From the NCBI RefSeq assembly GCF_000024465.1, contig NC_014010.1, positions 1,922,001 through 1,986,000 on the forward strand: a DNA stretch of 64,000 bases, written 5' to 3'. The notes below the pieces were generated by a model. It saw nothing but the letters and a program-made list of their open reading frames with translations, was not told the origin of the DNA and did not search any database. Below, piece by piece: positions 52,201 through 60,937 of the stretch (positions are counted from its first letter, which is position 1; each line of letters opens with the position of its first letter). A program made the translations under genes and the position numbers. Source of the DNA: Candidatus Puniceispirillum marinum IMCC1322 (GTDB taxonomy: Bacteria; Pseudomonadota; Alphaproteobacteria; Puniceispirillales; Puniceispirillaceae).

Positions 52201-55200
52201 GGTGGCGTCGATATTGCCGGTGCGAGAGGTGCCAGCTATGTGCTGGCGGCTGATGATGTTGGCGGGCAGATAACGGTAAAGGTATCCTGGCGGGATGCTG
52301 GTGGGACCGATGAGAGCGTGACCTCAACACCGACCACGGCTATCACCGCAGCTAATCAAGTCCCAACCGGCGGGGTAACCATTACCGGCACGCTGAGGGC
52401 TGGAGAGAGGCTGACGGCCGATTTTAGTGCGCTTCAGGATCGTGACGGGATACCGGACCAGGATAGTAGTGGCGATCTGAGCGCGGATGATCTGACCTTT
52501 CAATGGAAGAAGGATGGCGTCGATATTGCCGGTGCGAGAGGTGCCAGCTATGAGCTGACGGCTGATGATGTTGGCGGGCAGATAACGGTAAAGGTATCCT
52601 GGCGGGATGCTGGTGGGACCGATGAGAGCGTGACCTCAACACCGACCGCGGCTATCACCGCAGCTGCTGAACCCAGCACTCCACCGGCGAATACGGGACC
52701 AACTATTTTGCTTTATATGACAGAAACGCCGGTTCTGAGACATACACAGTCCGAGGCGGCTGACACGGGCTTTATTGTCAGTACGACTGACCCAGATGAA
52801 GGCGATGAAGTCACCTTGTTGGTTAGCGATGAGAGATTTGAGATTGTGAATGGTAGCCTGCGAATCAAAGCCAACCAGACCTTTGATTTTGCAAATGAAC
52901 CAATCATTAGAGTGACAATTACCGCCACAGATCGGAGTGGGACGCCCGACAGGCAGGTTGTCTATGTTATGGCTCCTGAAGAAACCTTACCCAGCCCGGC
53001 ACTCTATACCAAAGAAAGGGATGTGACGGTTCCCGATCTCGCCATATCGGGTGATTTTACGATTGAAGGTTGGATGTATTTTACGACTCGTGGCAATGCA
53101 ATTTCTGATCGAACCGATGGGATGTTCAGGGGGGTGACCGCTTCGGGTGAGAAGATCACGTTGAATTTTCTTGACAATAAGGCGCGGCTATTTATCGGCG
53201 CTAATGCAATGAATCACCTCAAGGCCACAGCAGACGTGAAAGGACAACCACCGGTATATAACCCTGAAAATGACTATGTTGTTTCAAAAAAGGTGGTTGC
53301 TGTGTCGCAGTGGCTGCATTTTGCGCTGGTACGCGAAAATGGCGCTTTGAGGCTCTATCAGGATGGTGAACTGGTCAGTGAAGTCTTGACGACTAAAATG
53401 TGGAGCGCTGATTTTACCCTCAAGCAGATTGCCAAAGGGTGGACCAACGATAGCGGCCTGAATGGGCAGATGGATGAATTTCGGGTATGGAACATGGCAC
53501 GTACTGAAACAGATATTCAGGACAATATGCGTTCGCGTGTCGATCCATCTGATGTTGATTTGTTACGTTATTATAAATTTGATAAGCCGGGTGTTATCAA
53601 GGATTCGATTACGCATGGAACACCGGCTGCAGATGTGACTTTGCCTACCCGTGATGAGGACCTAAAAATTGGTGGTAGTAACGATGCTGAAATTCTGAAC
53701 CCAATCGAAATTGACAATCAGGGGTTTGAGGCGCCAATCCAGATAGGGCTTGTTGATGACGAAATTCCGTTGGATAAATGGGTGTTCACCGGCGAGTCAG
53801 GTACGTTTATGCCCCCAGCTGATGATCTTAACAACGGTGCGCCCGAGGGCCACAATGTGGCATATATCAATGGGCGCGGAGAGATTTCACAAACACTTTC
53901 GACGCTTCTTACGCGGGCAGACGGCGTGCGTTATCTTGATTATGTGCTGAAGCTGACGCTTGGTGATTCCAGTGCAGATATTGGCGATGCTGCCAGTTGG
54001 GAAGTGGCACTTTATGCTGGTGACACGCTGATAGGGCGGTTGACCAGTCAAGATGTGCGATTGAGTAGCGGGACTGTGTCCGAAGCGGTGCTGGTCGTTG
54101 ATGCCGCACGGCTTTACAAACTCAGCCTTCATAAAGCTGTTTATGGACAGAAGCTGAAAATCGTTCTGCGTGACTCAGGTGATTCCGAGGGGTGGATCAG
54201 ATTTGACGATGTACAACTTTATTCACGTGCGTCTAATTTTACGCCACGCCTTGATGACAGTGACGGTGACGGGATACCCAAGATACCCAAATTAAGTATC
54301 GGCGACAGCATCATGCTGGATTTTCAGGCTGCGGCAAAAGCGATTGGTGATAATCCCGCACCAGTCACATCACAATGGGATCCAGATGGCGTGAATGGAC
54401 CAAACGGAAATGTCTGGAATCCTTTTACCATTGGCCCAGGTCACACTTATGGTAGCACATGGACAGCAAAAAAGATTGAAGGTGATGGGATCAGAGTCGC
54501 GAATCTGAAAACAAGTCATGGCATTGTAACGAAGGTAGGTTTGAAAATCACTGGCAAGATAGGTGCTTATAATTCTGGTAGCAACCCGCGACCCAATCCG
54601 AATCATATTGATTCCCTAATCCTAGACCATCATTATTTTGATCTAAAAGGTTTTAAAGCTTATGGCGATAAACGTGTCGCGCCCGATGGCGCGGAAATAA
54701 CTGGTAAAGAAACACATAGCACGCCCTGGATACCCGGAAGCCAATGGGTGCCAACTAATAACAATTGGGGTGCGCGTGGGCCAGTGACCTATAGCTATAC
54801 GAATCTACAGCCAGGTATTTATTCGCTCGAATTCTTTATTAACTCCACAGCACATGCGCCCCCGCGTGAATATATGGTCAATATCAACGGTGAGACCGAA
54901 GCAGGCGGAACAACGTTGAAATGGGTGACAGTGACATCAGAGGTCACTAATCCAGCTCATGGTCGTGGCGCCGCTGATGCCGACAATCGGATTACGGTTA
55001 ATAATGTTGAGGTCGGCCAGGATGGTCAACTTACCCTCAGATATAAGGGGCCAAACGACGCGCAGGGTTCAGATCCCAGTCCGGCCGGAATCATTCTGAC
55101 ATACACAGGAAGGCCGGAAACGCCAAGTGGACAAACCCCTGAACAGGTTGAAGACGCGCGTGCCGCCGAGGCGGATATCACCGACATTCCGCCAGAATCA

Positions 55201-58200
55201 CGTTTTAGCTCCGAGCTGGTGATCCCTGCACTTGATGGTGCGACCGATCTTGAGTTTCTGCCATCCAACATGCCAGGCAAGGAGCATCTGCAGAACAGCC
55301 TGCTGGTCGTGACGCTGGGTGGCAAAGTTTTGAAATATGGTAACCCAAGCGCGGGTGACATTGCCGTGCAAACTGTTCTTGAGATTCCTAGTGCAAATAT
55401 TCTGACTAAGAGTGGCGAACGTGGCCTGTTCGCTATTGAGATAGATCCATCATTCAATCAGAATGGATTTTTCTATCTGATGTATACAAAAGCTGTTGGC
55501 AATGGAAAGCATCTGACCACTGTATCGCGCTTTACCTATAGTGAAACGGAAGAAAGAACGCCAGATAGCGCCAGTATTCTGAGTAGTGAAACGGTTTTGT
55601 GGCAGGAACATGATCCTAATTTTGTGGACAATTATGCACACCAGGGTGGTGGTCTTGCCATCGGCTGGAGTCCAAGCGATGGTAGGGCGAAGCCAGAAAT
55701 TCTGACCGCTGATGATCGCCAGCATTTTAAGATTTTTATCACTACAGGCGAAGAATTTCAGGAGAAAAATTCCCGCAATCTGGGGCATTCAGACGGCAAG
55801 ACACATCGGATCAATCTTGATGGGTCGATCCCCAGTGATAATCCCTATTATGATGCAGATGTGGCAGGTAAATACGACATCAGCAATCCGGCCTCAGCAA
55901 TCGCGAGAACCACATCGGGCACTGTGACCTATGCGATCTCGGATGGAGCGGATAAGGATAAATTCGACATTAATGTCAACACCGGTGTCGTGACCTTCAA
56001 AACGAATTCGGATTTTGACAGCCGGGCTGATGCCGACCAAGACAATATCTATGTCATCAAAGTCCGGGCGACCATAGTGGATGGTTCATATACCGAAAGT
56101 ATAGAGCAGACGGTATCGATCAAGCTAAGTAAAAGCGTTGTCAAGCCCCCGAGTTTTGAGAATAGCGATCCGGTCATTGTTCCCGTCTTGGAAGGTACCA
56201 CCGATACCGACTATACAGCGAGTCACCTCTCGGAAATTCTTGAGAAGCGATTGATGACCATCTGGTCCTATGGATTGCGTAATCCGTGGCGGGCTTGGTT
56301 TGATGATGAAACGGGCATGTTGTTTATCGGCGAGGTCGGTGGCAATAACAATAACGCGGGAAAATCAACCGAGGATATCCATATTGCCTATAAGAATGCC
56401 GATCATGGTTGGATAGGGGATGGCTCGGAAACAACTTTTAATAAAAATGATGGTGGAACGCCACTGTATCTCTATTCTCATTTTAACGGACCGGGACGAG
56501 ATGGTAACATTCTGAATGGCCCTGCCGGTGCCTCGATCACGGGTGGGGTGGTGTATCGGTATAAAGGCGATGGTGAATTCAAGTTTCCAGACGAATATCA
56601 AGGTCGCTATATGTATGGTGACTGGATACGGACTGTGATTCATTCATTAAAGCTGGAACCTGTGGCATCGCCAGTGGCTGGTGGTCATAAAATGAAAGTG
56701 GCTGAAATTAAGGGCGACCAGTTTATGACTAATATGGCTGGTAGGCCATTGGCGATGACAGTTGGGCCGGACGGCGCGCTATATGTCATTACAACGCATC
56801 AGGTAGGTGGTATTTTCGATTTCACCAGCCGTATATTTCGGGTGGTTTTTGGCAATAATTTACCACTTACGGGCACAGGGATTGTTATAGGTGAGGAGCA
56901 AAAGGAATCCGACACAGCCCCACATACTGTAACCTTTACCGCCGATGTCGAGGATCCAGATGGGGCAGATTCGCAACTACGCTATAAATGGTACTTTGAT
57001 CATGGAGGGGACAATAGTCTGGTGGCAGAAGGGCGCCAGGTAACGTATACATATACCAGCCTTGGGGTGTATGATGTGTTGCTTGAAGTTACCGATTTCA
57101 GGGGCAAAGTGACGCGCTTTGAGACCCGCAAAATCAAGATCGGAAAGCGTCCAGAAGTGAGTTTTAGCGAGATCAAGGAAGAAGGTTTGGAAACAAATAT
57201 TCAACCTGATGACTCAACATACCGATTCAAGGCGGGACATGAAGTGCGCCTGAAAGCCACCGCTATTGACCCTGATCTTCCTATTGGTAATCAAAGTTTG
57301 GATTCATCTGACATCAGATGGTCGTCGCAGCTGAAGCATAATGAGCATTCGCATCCCGGAGGTGACGGCGTGATGGATAAGGATGGCTATATCATCTTTT
57401 TCATCCCAAACACAGGGCATGGTTATCCTGGCCCCACCTATTACAGAGTCACGCCATCGATACGCGATGGTTCCGGGATGACCGGATACAATCCATATAA
57501 TTTGAAGGTTAAAAAAACCACACTCGAGCTGGTCGCACCTGGCGATGATTATCAGTTCCTACGCCTTAAATCGCCAGATAATCCCAGTTCCGGATCGCAT
57601 AGGTTTAGTGATGTTGCTGTCGGATTTCTCGATGTGTTTGTGGCACAACCTTTCTATATTGACGGTTTGACAAGGCGTGTATTCTCGCATTGGAAAATCA
57701 ATGGCGTTGATGAAAGGCAAAAGAACAATCCGGTTTTGCTCTATCAAATACCAGATCAAGCCAACTTAAGTTTAGAACCAATTTATGTGCTGGCCAATTC
57801 AGACCGATATTATCTGAGGCTAGATGGGACTACACCTGTATCTCTTGGAAATCAGCCCATTGAACTAAGCGGGGACTTCACCATTGAGATGCAGGTGAGT
57901 ATTGATGAGCCTTTGAACAATAATGACTCACTTTTATTTGGAACAATTACAGACGGTGGAGCACCCAAAACCTTTGATATGAATTTCTACCAGCAACTGT
58001 TTCGCATTTATGACGGTATAAACCATGCCGTGGTGACACAGAAAGTTGAGGCCAATACATGGTTTCATATCGCGCTTGTCAGGCAGAACGACACCATTAC
58101 CGTTTATCTGGATGGAGTGCCCATTAATGCCACAGGCCGTTTAAGTTGGGTCGGAAATGTGACGGTTACGCATATAGGCAAGTCAATTTCGTCGTCACAG

Positions 58201-59601
58201 GATTTCATGGGTAAGATGGATAATATCAGATTCTGGAATACCGCCCGATCCCAGCAACAGATTAATGAAAATAAAGAAAGGGATGTAGAGGCAGACGAAA
58301 ATGGGTTGTTACGTAAATATAGCTTTGATAGCGATTCGAGTCGTATAGTTGACGATACCAATAATTCAAGACCACTTCCCCTTTTTTCGGATGGATCCAT
58401 ATCGATAGACCCTCCTAGAGGGGGTTCTAACGTATTCAAATACTTTCATTTTGATGGTACGAGAGGCATTGATATTCCCGACTGGCAGGTTGCAGCAGAC
58501 CAGGATTTTACCATGGAAACATGGGTTAGGGTTTCCACGCCGCTGTCACCGGTGGATGGCGTATTCTGGGGATTCAAGGATGACTCAAATACAAATTTAG
58601 CAGTCCTTATTAATGCGCGGTGGTGGCGATTTAGGGATCTGGAGTACGCGGAGACGAACCATGGTGATATTGTTAGTGCGGGTAAACCTTTTGAAAAAAA
58701 TCAGTGGGTACATATCGCCCTGACACGCGAAAGTGGTGTTCTTAAACAATATATCAATGGTGAATATTCTGTTTGGAGTAATTTACAAAATAATTCTTGG
58801 ACAGATGCTTTCACGATCACAGATATAGGCAAAGGTTTTTATAATGGCTTCTTTGAAGGTGACCTCTATAACATTCGTTTCTGGAATACAGCCCGAAATG
58901 CAAACCAGATAAAGCAAAATAAACATAGGGAACTGGAAAACGAAGATGGTTTAGCTCGCCAGTACCGTTTTGATAAAGCCAACCATAGAATAATCGATGT
59001 GACCGAAAATGAAAATTCCGAAAACCGCGCCATATCTTTGCCAAGGGATGAGAAAGAAACAGCTTCATCACCACATATTGGTCTGGTCAGAAGCAATGGC
59101 GAGCCACTTACGACCGCAGAAAATCGTCCACCTGTGCCGGTGCCAGACTTTAAGGCTGTACCACACGATACTCCCGCGTTGATTGGTGTTACGGGAAACG
59201 ATGCCGACGACAAGACCCTAGCCAAGAATCTTATTTTACTTGATTATCATCGTATTGAGATCATCAGTGATGATCGCACGCCGGCACAAAAAGAATCTGG
59301 AACCAATGTGGGCAACGTCACAATCGATACGGCAAATAAGAATGTTACCTTTACGCCACAGAATAATTTTCACGGTAAGGTAAAGATTTTTTACAAAATC
59401 ACCGATGCCGATGGTGCAGAAGCGGAAGGCTATATTATGATAAGGGTTGGTGCGCCCCCACCTGATCAGGATTCCAGCCCAGGTGAGGATGCACATAATA
59501 GTGGTAGTTCGGAGTTACTGCCAAGTGTTTCTCCGCTTGTCGAGATGCAGTTCAGTATGCAAGATATGGCGTTGCAAGATATGGCGTTGGACGTTATGTA
59601 G
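49240..59601 (+). CDS. Giant multidomain surface lipoprotein
   Basis: The protein has about 3,450 residues. ATG 49240 overlaps the short leader; 49219 and 49387 are alternative starts, the last giving a compact lipoprotein signal (lipobox LAAC). Counting from 49219: lipid Cys78; a conserved N-terminal region to 315; eight 104-residue Ig-like repeats at about 320-1151; a LamG domain at 1257-1480; a carbohydrate-binding-like jelly roll near 1500-1670; and a glucose/sorbosone-dehydrogenase propeller in two halves (about 1996-2224 and 2343-2547). A cadherin-like segment splits the halves. Then come a PKD domain (about 2554-2647), two more LamG domains (about 2874-3044 and 3074-3260) and a terminal cadherin-like unit. 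It is probably an outer-membrane-anchored adhesin or sugar-processing protein. Whether the propeller still binds PQQ is unknown. Confidence 0.88.
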   Translation: MKNYRHDKEFANDEKLADTPPLVVTINTRAISALARYSSSVLFGSKQPKMMKQDAGRGLIWTLLAIGLAACSDRSVYDNKKTDTHGYDDDQSQIQNSDDPIRVADGPIEGALVYGRRADGSYSSSPLGKTNSKGEFTPTSAQRAEFVGYKFDLTNARDVNSGKVYDKGEQLETLDDGDIATPLTTLIRAARKIAETDDDNTTTAENATEQVIQGLFGSETDVTLKQIQDFEIYRVGDRDNEIVKKAVQVMATITKKMDESGGASSEAVNIVNNMAMAAQKVGASKGQAREDAETELGLISENDPVIQVLLNKVPTGGVTITGTLRAGERLTADFSALRDADGIPDQDSSGGLSADDLTFQWKKDGVDIAGARGESYVLAADDVGGQITVKVSWRDAGGTDESVTSTPTAAITAANQAPTGGVTITGTLRAGERLTADFSALRDRDGIPDQDSSGDLSADDLTFQWKKGGVDIAGARGASYVLAADDVGGQITVKVSWRDAGGTDESVTSTPTTAITAANQVPTGGVTITGTLRAGERLTADFSALRDADGIPDQDSSGGLSADDLTFQWKKDGVDIAGARGASYELTADDVGGQITVKVSWRDAGGTDESVTSTPTTAITAANQAPTGGVTITGTLRAGERLTADFSALRDADGIPDQDSSGGLSADDLTFQWKKDGVDIAGARGESYVLAADDVGGQITVKVSWRDAGGTDESVTSTPTTAITAANQAPTGGVTITGTLRAGERLTADFSALQDRDGIPDQDSSGGLSADDLTFQWKKDGVDIAGARGASYELTADDVGGQITVKVSWRDAGGTDESVTSTPTTAITAANQAPTGGVTITGTLRAGERLTADFSALRDADGIPDQDSSGGLSADDLTFQWKKDGVDIAGARGASYELTADDVGGQITVKVSWRDAGGTDESVTSTPTTAITAANQAPTGGVTITGTLRAGERLTADFSALQDRDGIPDQDSSGGLSADDLTFQWKKGGVDIAGARGASYVLAADDVGGQITVKVSWRDAGGTDESVTSTPTTAITAANQVPTGGVTITGTLRAGERLTADFSALQDRDGIPDQDSSGDLSADDLTFQWKKDGVDIAGARGASYELTADDVGGQITVKVSWRDAGGTDESVTSTPTAAITAAAEPSTPPANTGPTILLYMTETPVLRHTQSEAADTGFIVSTTDPDEGDEVTLLVSDERFEIVNGSLRIKANQTFDFANEPIIRVTITATDRSGTPDRQVVYVMAPEETLPSPALYTKERDVTVPDLAISGDFTIEGWMYFTTRGNAISDRTDGMFRGVTASGEKITLNFLDNKARLFIGANAMNHLKATADVKGQPPVYNPENDYVVSKKVVAVSQWLHFALVRENGALRLYQDGELVSEVLTTKMWSADFTLKQIAKGWTNDSGLNGQMDEFRVWNMARTETDIQDNMRSRVDPSDVDLLRYYKFDKPGVIKDSITHGTPAADVTLPTRDEDLKIGGSNDAEILNPIEIDNQGFEAPIQIGLVDDEIPLDKWVFTGESGTFMPPADDLNNGAPEGHNVAYINGRGEISQTLSTLLTRADGVRYLDYVLKLTLGDSSADIGDAASWEVALYAGDTLIGRLTSQDVRLSSGTVSEAVLVVDAARLYKLSLHKAVYGQKLKIVLRDSGDSEGWIRFDDVQLYSRASNFTPRLDDSDGDGIPKIPKLSIGDSIMLDFQAAAKAIGDNPAPVTSQWDPDGVNGPNGNVWNPFTIGPGHTYGSTWTAKKIEGDGIRVANLKTSHGIVTKVGLKITGKIGAYNSGSNPRPNPNHIDSLILDHHYFDLKGFKAYGDKRVAPDGAEITGKETHSTPWIPGSQWVPTNNNWGARGPVTYSYTNLQPGIYSLEFFINSTAHAPPREYMVNINGETEAGGTTLKWVTVTSEVTNPAHGRGAADADNRITVNNVEVGQDGQLTLRYKGPNDAQGSDPSPAGIILTYTGRPETPSGQTPEQVEDARAAEADITDIPPESRFSSELVIPALDGATDLEFLPSNMPGKEHLQNSLLVVTLGGKVLKYGNPSAGDIAVQTVLEIPSANILTKSGERGLFAIEIDPSFNQNGFFYLMYTKAVGNGKHLTTVSRFTYSETEERTPDSASILSSETVLWQEHDPNFVDNYAHQGGGLAIGWSPSDGRAKPEILTADDRQHFKIFITTGEEFQEKNSRNLGHSDGKTHRINLDGSIPSDNPYYDADVAGKYDISNPASAIARTTSGTVTYAISDGADKDKFDINVNTGVVTFKTNSDFDSRADADQDNIYVIKVRATIVDGSYTESIEQTVSIKLSKSVVKPPSFENSDPVIVPVLEGTTDTDYTASHLSEILEKRLMTIWSYGLRNPWRAWFDDETGMLFIGEVGGNNNNAGKSTEDIHIAYKNADHGWIGDGSETTFNKNDGGTPLYLYSHFNGPGRDGNILNGPAGASITGGVVYRYKGDGEFKFPDEYQGRYMYGDWIRTVIHSLKLEPVASPVAGGHKMKVAEIKGDQFMTNMAGRPLAMTVGPDGALYVITTHQVGGIFDFTSRIFRVVFGNNLPLTGTGIVIGEEQKESDTAPHTVTFTADVEDPDGADSQLRYKWYFDHGGDNSLVAEGRQVTYTYTSLGVYDVLLEVTDFRGKVTRFETRKIKIGKRPEVSFSEIKEEGLETNIQPDDSTYRFKAGHEVRLKATAIDPDLPIGNQSLDSSDIRWSSQLKHNEHSHPGGDGVMDKDGYIIFFIPNTGHGYPGPTYYRVTPSIRDGSGMTGYNPYNLKVKKTTLELVAPGDDYQFLRLKSPDNPSSGSHRFSDVAVGFLDVFVAQPFYIDGLTRRVFSHWKINGVDERQKNNPVLLYQIPDQANLSLEPIYVLANSDRYYLRLDGTTPVSLGNQPIELSGDFTIEMQVSIDEPLNNNDSLLFGTITDGGAPKTFDMNFYQQLFRIYDGINHAVVTQKVEANTWFHIALVRQNDTITVYLDGVPINATGRLSWVGNVTVTHIGKSISSSQDFMGKMDNIRFWNTARSQQQINENKERDVEADENGLLRKYSFDSDSSRIVDDTNNSRPLPLFSDGSISIDPPRGGSNVFKYFHFDGTRGIDIPDWQVAADQDFTMETWVRVSTPLSPVDGVFWGFKDDSNTNLAVLINARWWRFRDLEYAETNHGDIVSAGKPFEKNQWVHIALTRESGVLKQYINGEYSVWSNLQNNSWTDAFTITDIGKGFYNGFFEGDLYNIRFWNTARNANQIKQNKHRELENEDGLARQYRFDKANHRIIDVTENENSENRAISLPRDEKETASSPHIGLVRSNGEPLTTAENRPPVPVPDFKAVPHDTPALIGVTGNDADDKTLAKNLILLDYHRIEIISDDRTPAQKESGTNVGNVTIDTANKNVTFTPQNNFHGKVKIFYKITDADGAEAEGYIMIRVGAPPPDQDSSPGEDAHNSGSSELLPSVSPLVEMQFSMQDMALQDMALDVM
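50176..52671 (+). repeat. Eight tandem 312-bp repeats
   Basis: Eight units in exact 312-bp register begin at 50176, 50488, 50800, 51112, 51424, 51736, 52048 and 52360. Each encodes a 104-residue Ig-like domain starting PTGGVTITGTLRAGERLTAD. They are almost identical even at silent positions. Differences are confined to a few codon choices (RDADG/RDRDG/QDRDG, SSGG/SSGD, KKDG/KKGG, RGES/RGAS, YVLA/YELT, PTAA/PTTA) shuffled between copies. That is the pattern of recent expansion or gene conversion. The array length is likely to vary between strains. Confidence 0.97.
55891..56245 (+). other. Cadherin-like insertion within the dehydrogenase propeller
   Basis: Between the propeller halves (ending near NPYYDADVAGKYD and resuming at IWSYGLRNPWRAWFDDETG) lies a segment with TVTYAISDGADKDKFDINVN and DNIYVIKVRATI, typical of the cadherin-like repeats in the metalloprotease lipoprotein at 17.3-23.4 kb. 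The parts appear in permuted order: the body of the repeat comes first, and its usual opening (PVLEGTTDTDYTAS) comes last, just before the propeller resumes. Confidence 0.6.
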
Positions 59602-59615
59602 ATTTTGCCCCGCGC

Positions 59616-60056
59616 TTAAGACCGAATGGCCTTTTCCAAAGCCTTGAAACCGCCGGCGAACACCTCATCACGCACAAAAGCCTGCCAGTGATCATCGCGG
59701 CCGTCGCCAGCCTTAAAATCGGCCACCCAACGCGCAAATGTTTCGTCGCGGTCGGTGATGGCCTGAAATGACATGATAGCGACATAGTCAATAAAGGGCA
59801 AAGGCGCATCCAGCATGTCATAGGTTAGACTGTGGTCAATTTGTGAGATAGCAAGCAGGGTTTCGCGTACGCGCCCCGACCCGTCAGACAGGGCAAAATT
59901 GCGTATACAGCCAACTTCACCATTATGTTTACCGTCTTCGATATAGCTTTCTGTTGCGGCGGGGTGCCAGTTTGGCAAGCCGTTAAAGTCGGCAACGATG
60001 GACCATACCGACGCTATGGGTGCCGGAATGATGGTTGAATAATCTACATGGATCAT
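59616..60056 (-). CDS. SRPBCC-family protein
   Basis: This 146-residue START/polyketide-cyclase-like protein has a hydrophobic ligand cavity. The opening DYSTIIPAPIASVWSIVADF and the WHPAATES segment are typical of SRPBCC polyketide_cyc2 members, and the length fits. AGGAG precedes the ATG. It is the last gene of the leftward operon, 33 bases after the TIM-barrel gene, and converges with the giant gene 14 bases away. No catalytic residues can be assigned; it may bind or process a small metabolite of this pathway. Confidence 0.82.
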   Translation of the reverse strand: MIHVDYSTIIPAPIASVWSIVADFNGLPNWHPAATESYIEDGKHNGEVGCIRNFALSDGSGRVRETLLAISQIDHSLTYDMLDAPLPFIDYVAIMSFQAITDRDETFARWVADFKAGDGRDDHWQAFVRDEVFAGGFKALEKAIRS

Positions 60057-60089
60057 GGGTATCTCCTATAGTTATTAAATATGTGGGGT

Positions 60090-60923
60090 TTAAGGTTTTA
60101 GATCGCTGAATTCTTTTGTGCGCGCGGTGATTGCCAGTTCGGTGGGTAGCCGTTCCATACTGCTGGCACCATAAAATCCATGGCATTCAGAACAAAGAGC
60201 TAGAAATTTCCGAACGTCCTGCGGTTCTGCCAGAGGGCCACCATGCGCGATCAGGATGATATCGGAACGGATGCTTAACGCCGCCTCGGCCCAGTCATTG
60301 AAATGTGCGGCGCATGCCTCAATCGAGCTGGTATCCACCGCGCCAATGGTGCCCCCAGCTGTCAAACCAAAATGGGGGACGACGATATCGGCACCTGCTT
60401 CTGTCATCGCGATGACTTCTTCTTTGGTGAAGGCATAGGGTGTTGTGAGAAGATCTTTCTTATGGGCGCGGGCAATCATGTCGATTTCAGCATCATAACC
60501 CATGCCAGTAGCTTCTAAAGAGGCACGAAAAGCCCCATCAATCAGCCCCATTGTGGGAAAATTCTGGACGCCAGCAAAGCCGATTTGCTTAATCTCATCC
60601 AGGAAGGGATCAATCAATAAAAAGGGATCGGTCGCATTGACGCCCGCCAGAACCGGAACATGATGCACCACCGGCAATACCTCTTTGGCCATTTCCATAA
60701 CGATTTCATTAGCATTGCCATAGGCCATATAGCCCGCAAGTGATCCCCGCCCCGCCATGCGATAGCGACCAGAATTATAAATGACAATCAGATCAGCGCC
60801 GCCAGCCTCCTCGCAACGTGCCGACAGGCCAGTGCCAGCACCCCCGCCAATAATTAACTGCTTATCGGTAATTTTTGCACGCAAACGTTTCAGGATGCTG
60901 GCGCGGTCATTTTTTTGAGACAT
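60090..60923 (-). CDS. PEP-hydrolase-like TIM-barrel protein (Tm-1 C-terminal type)
   Basis: The 277-residue TIM barrel is of the phosphoenolpyruvate hydrolase-like family. Visible signatures are [20 protein letters not shown] with [20 protein letters not shown], then [19 protein letters not shown] and [13 protein letters not shown]. In tomato Tm-1 and fungal relatives this domain is fused behind the UPF0261 domain encoded by the neighbouring gene. Here they are separate genes 14 bases apart. Its reaction in bacteria is not established. Confidence 0.85.
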   Translation of the reverse strand: MSQKNDRASILKRLRAKITDKQLIIGGGAGTGLSARCEEAGGADLIVIYNSGRYRMAGRGSLAGYMAYGNANEIVMEMAKEVLPVVHHVPVLAGVNATDPFLLIDPFLDEIKQIGFAGVQNFPTMGLIDGAFRASLEATGMGYDAEIDMIARAHKKDLLTTPYAFTKEEVIAMTEAGADIVVPHFGLTAGGTIGAVDTSSIEACAAHFNDWAEAALSIRSDIILIAHGGPLAEPQDVRKFLALCSECHGFYGASSMERLPTELAITARTKEFSDLKP

Positions 60924-60937
60924 GATTTATTTTCCCA

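Noticed and set aside
50240-52642. Eight 72-codon minus-strand frames repeating every 312 bp
   Set aside because: They are shadows of the tandem repeats; the Ser/His/Arg-rich product recurs only because the DNA repeats.
50176-52671. CRISPR-like array
   Set aside because: Units are 312 bp, contiguous and coding, without spacers.
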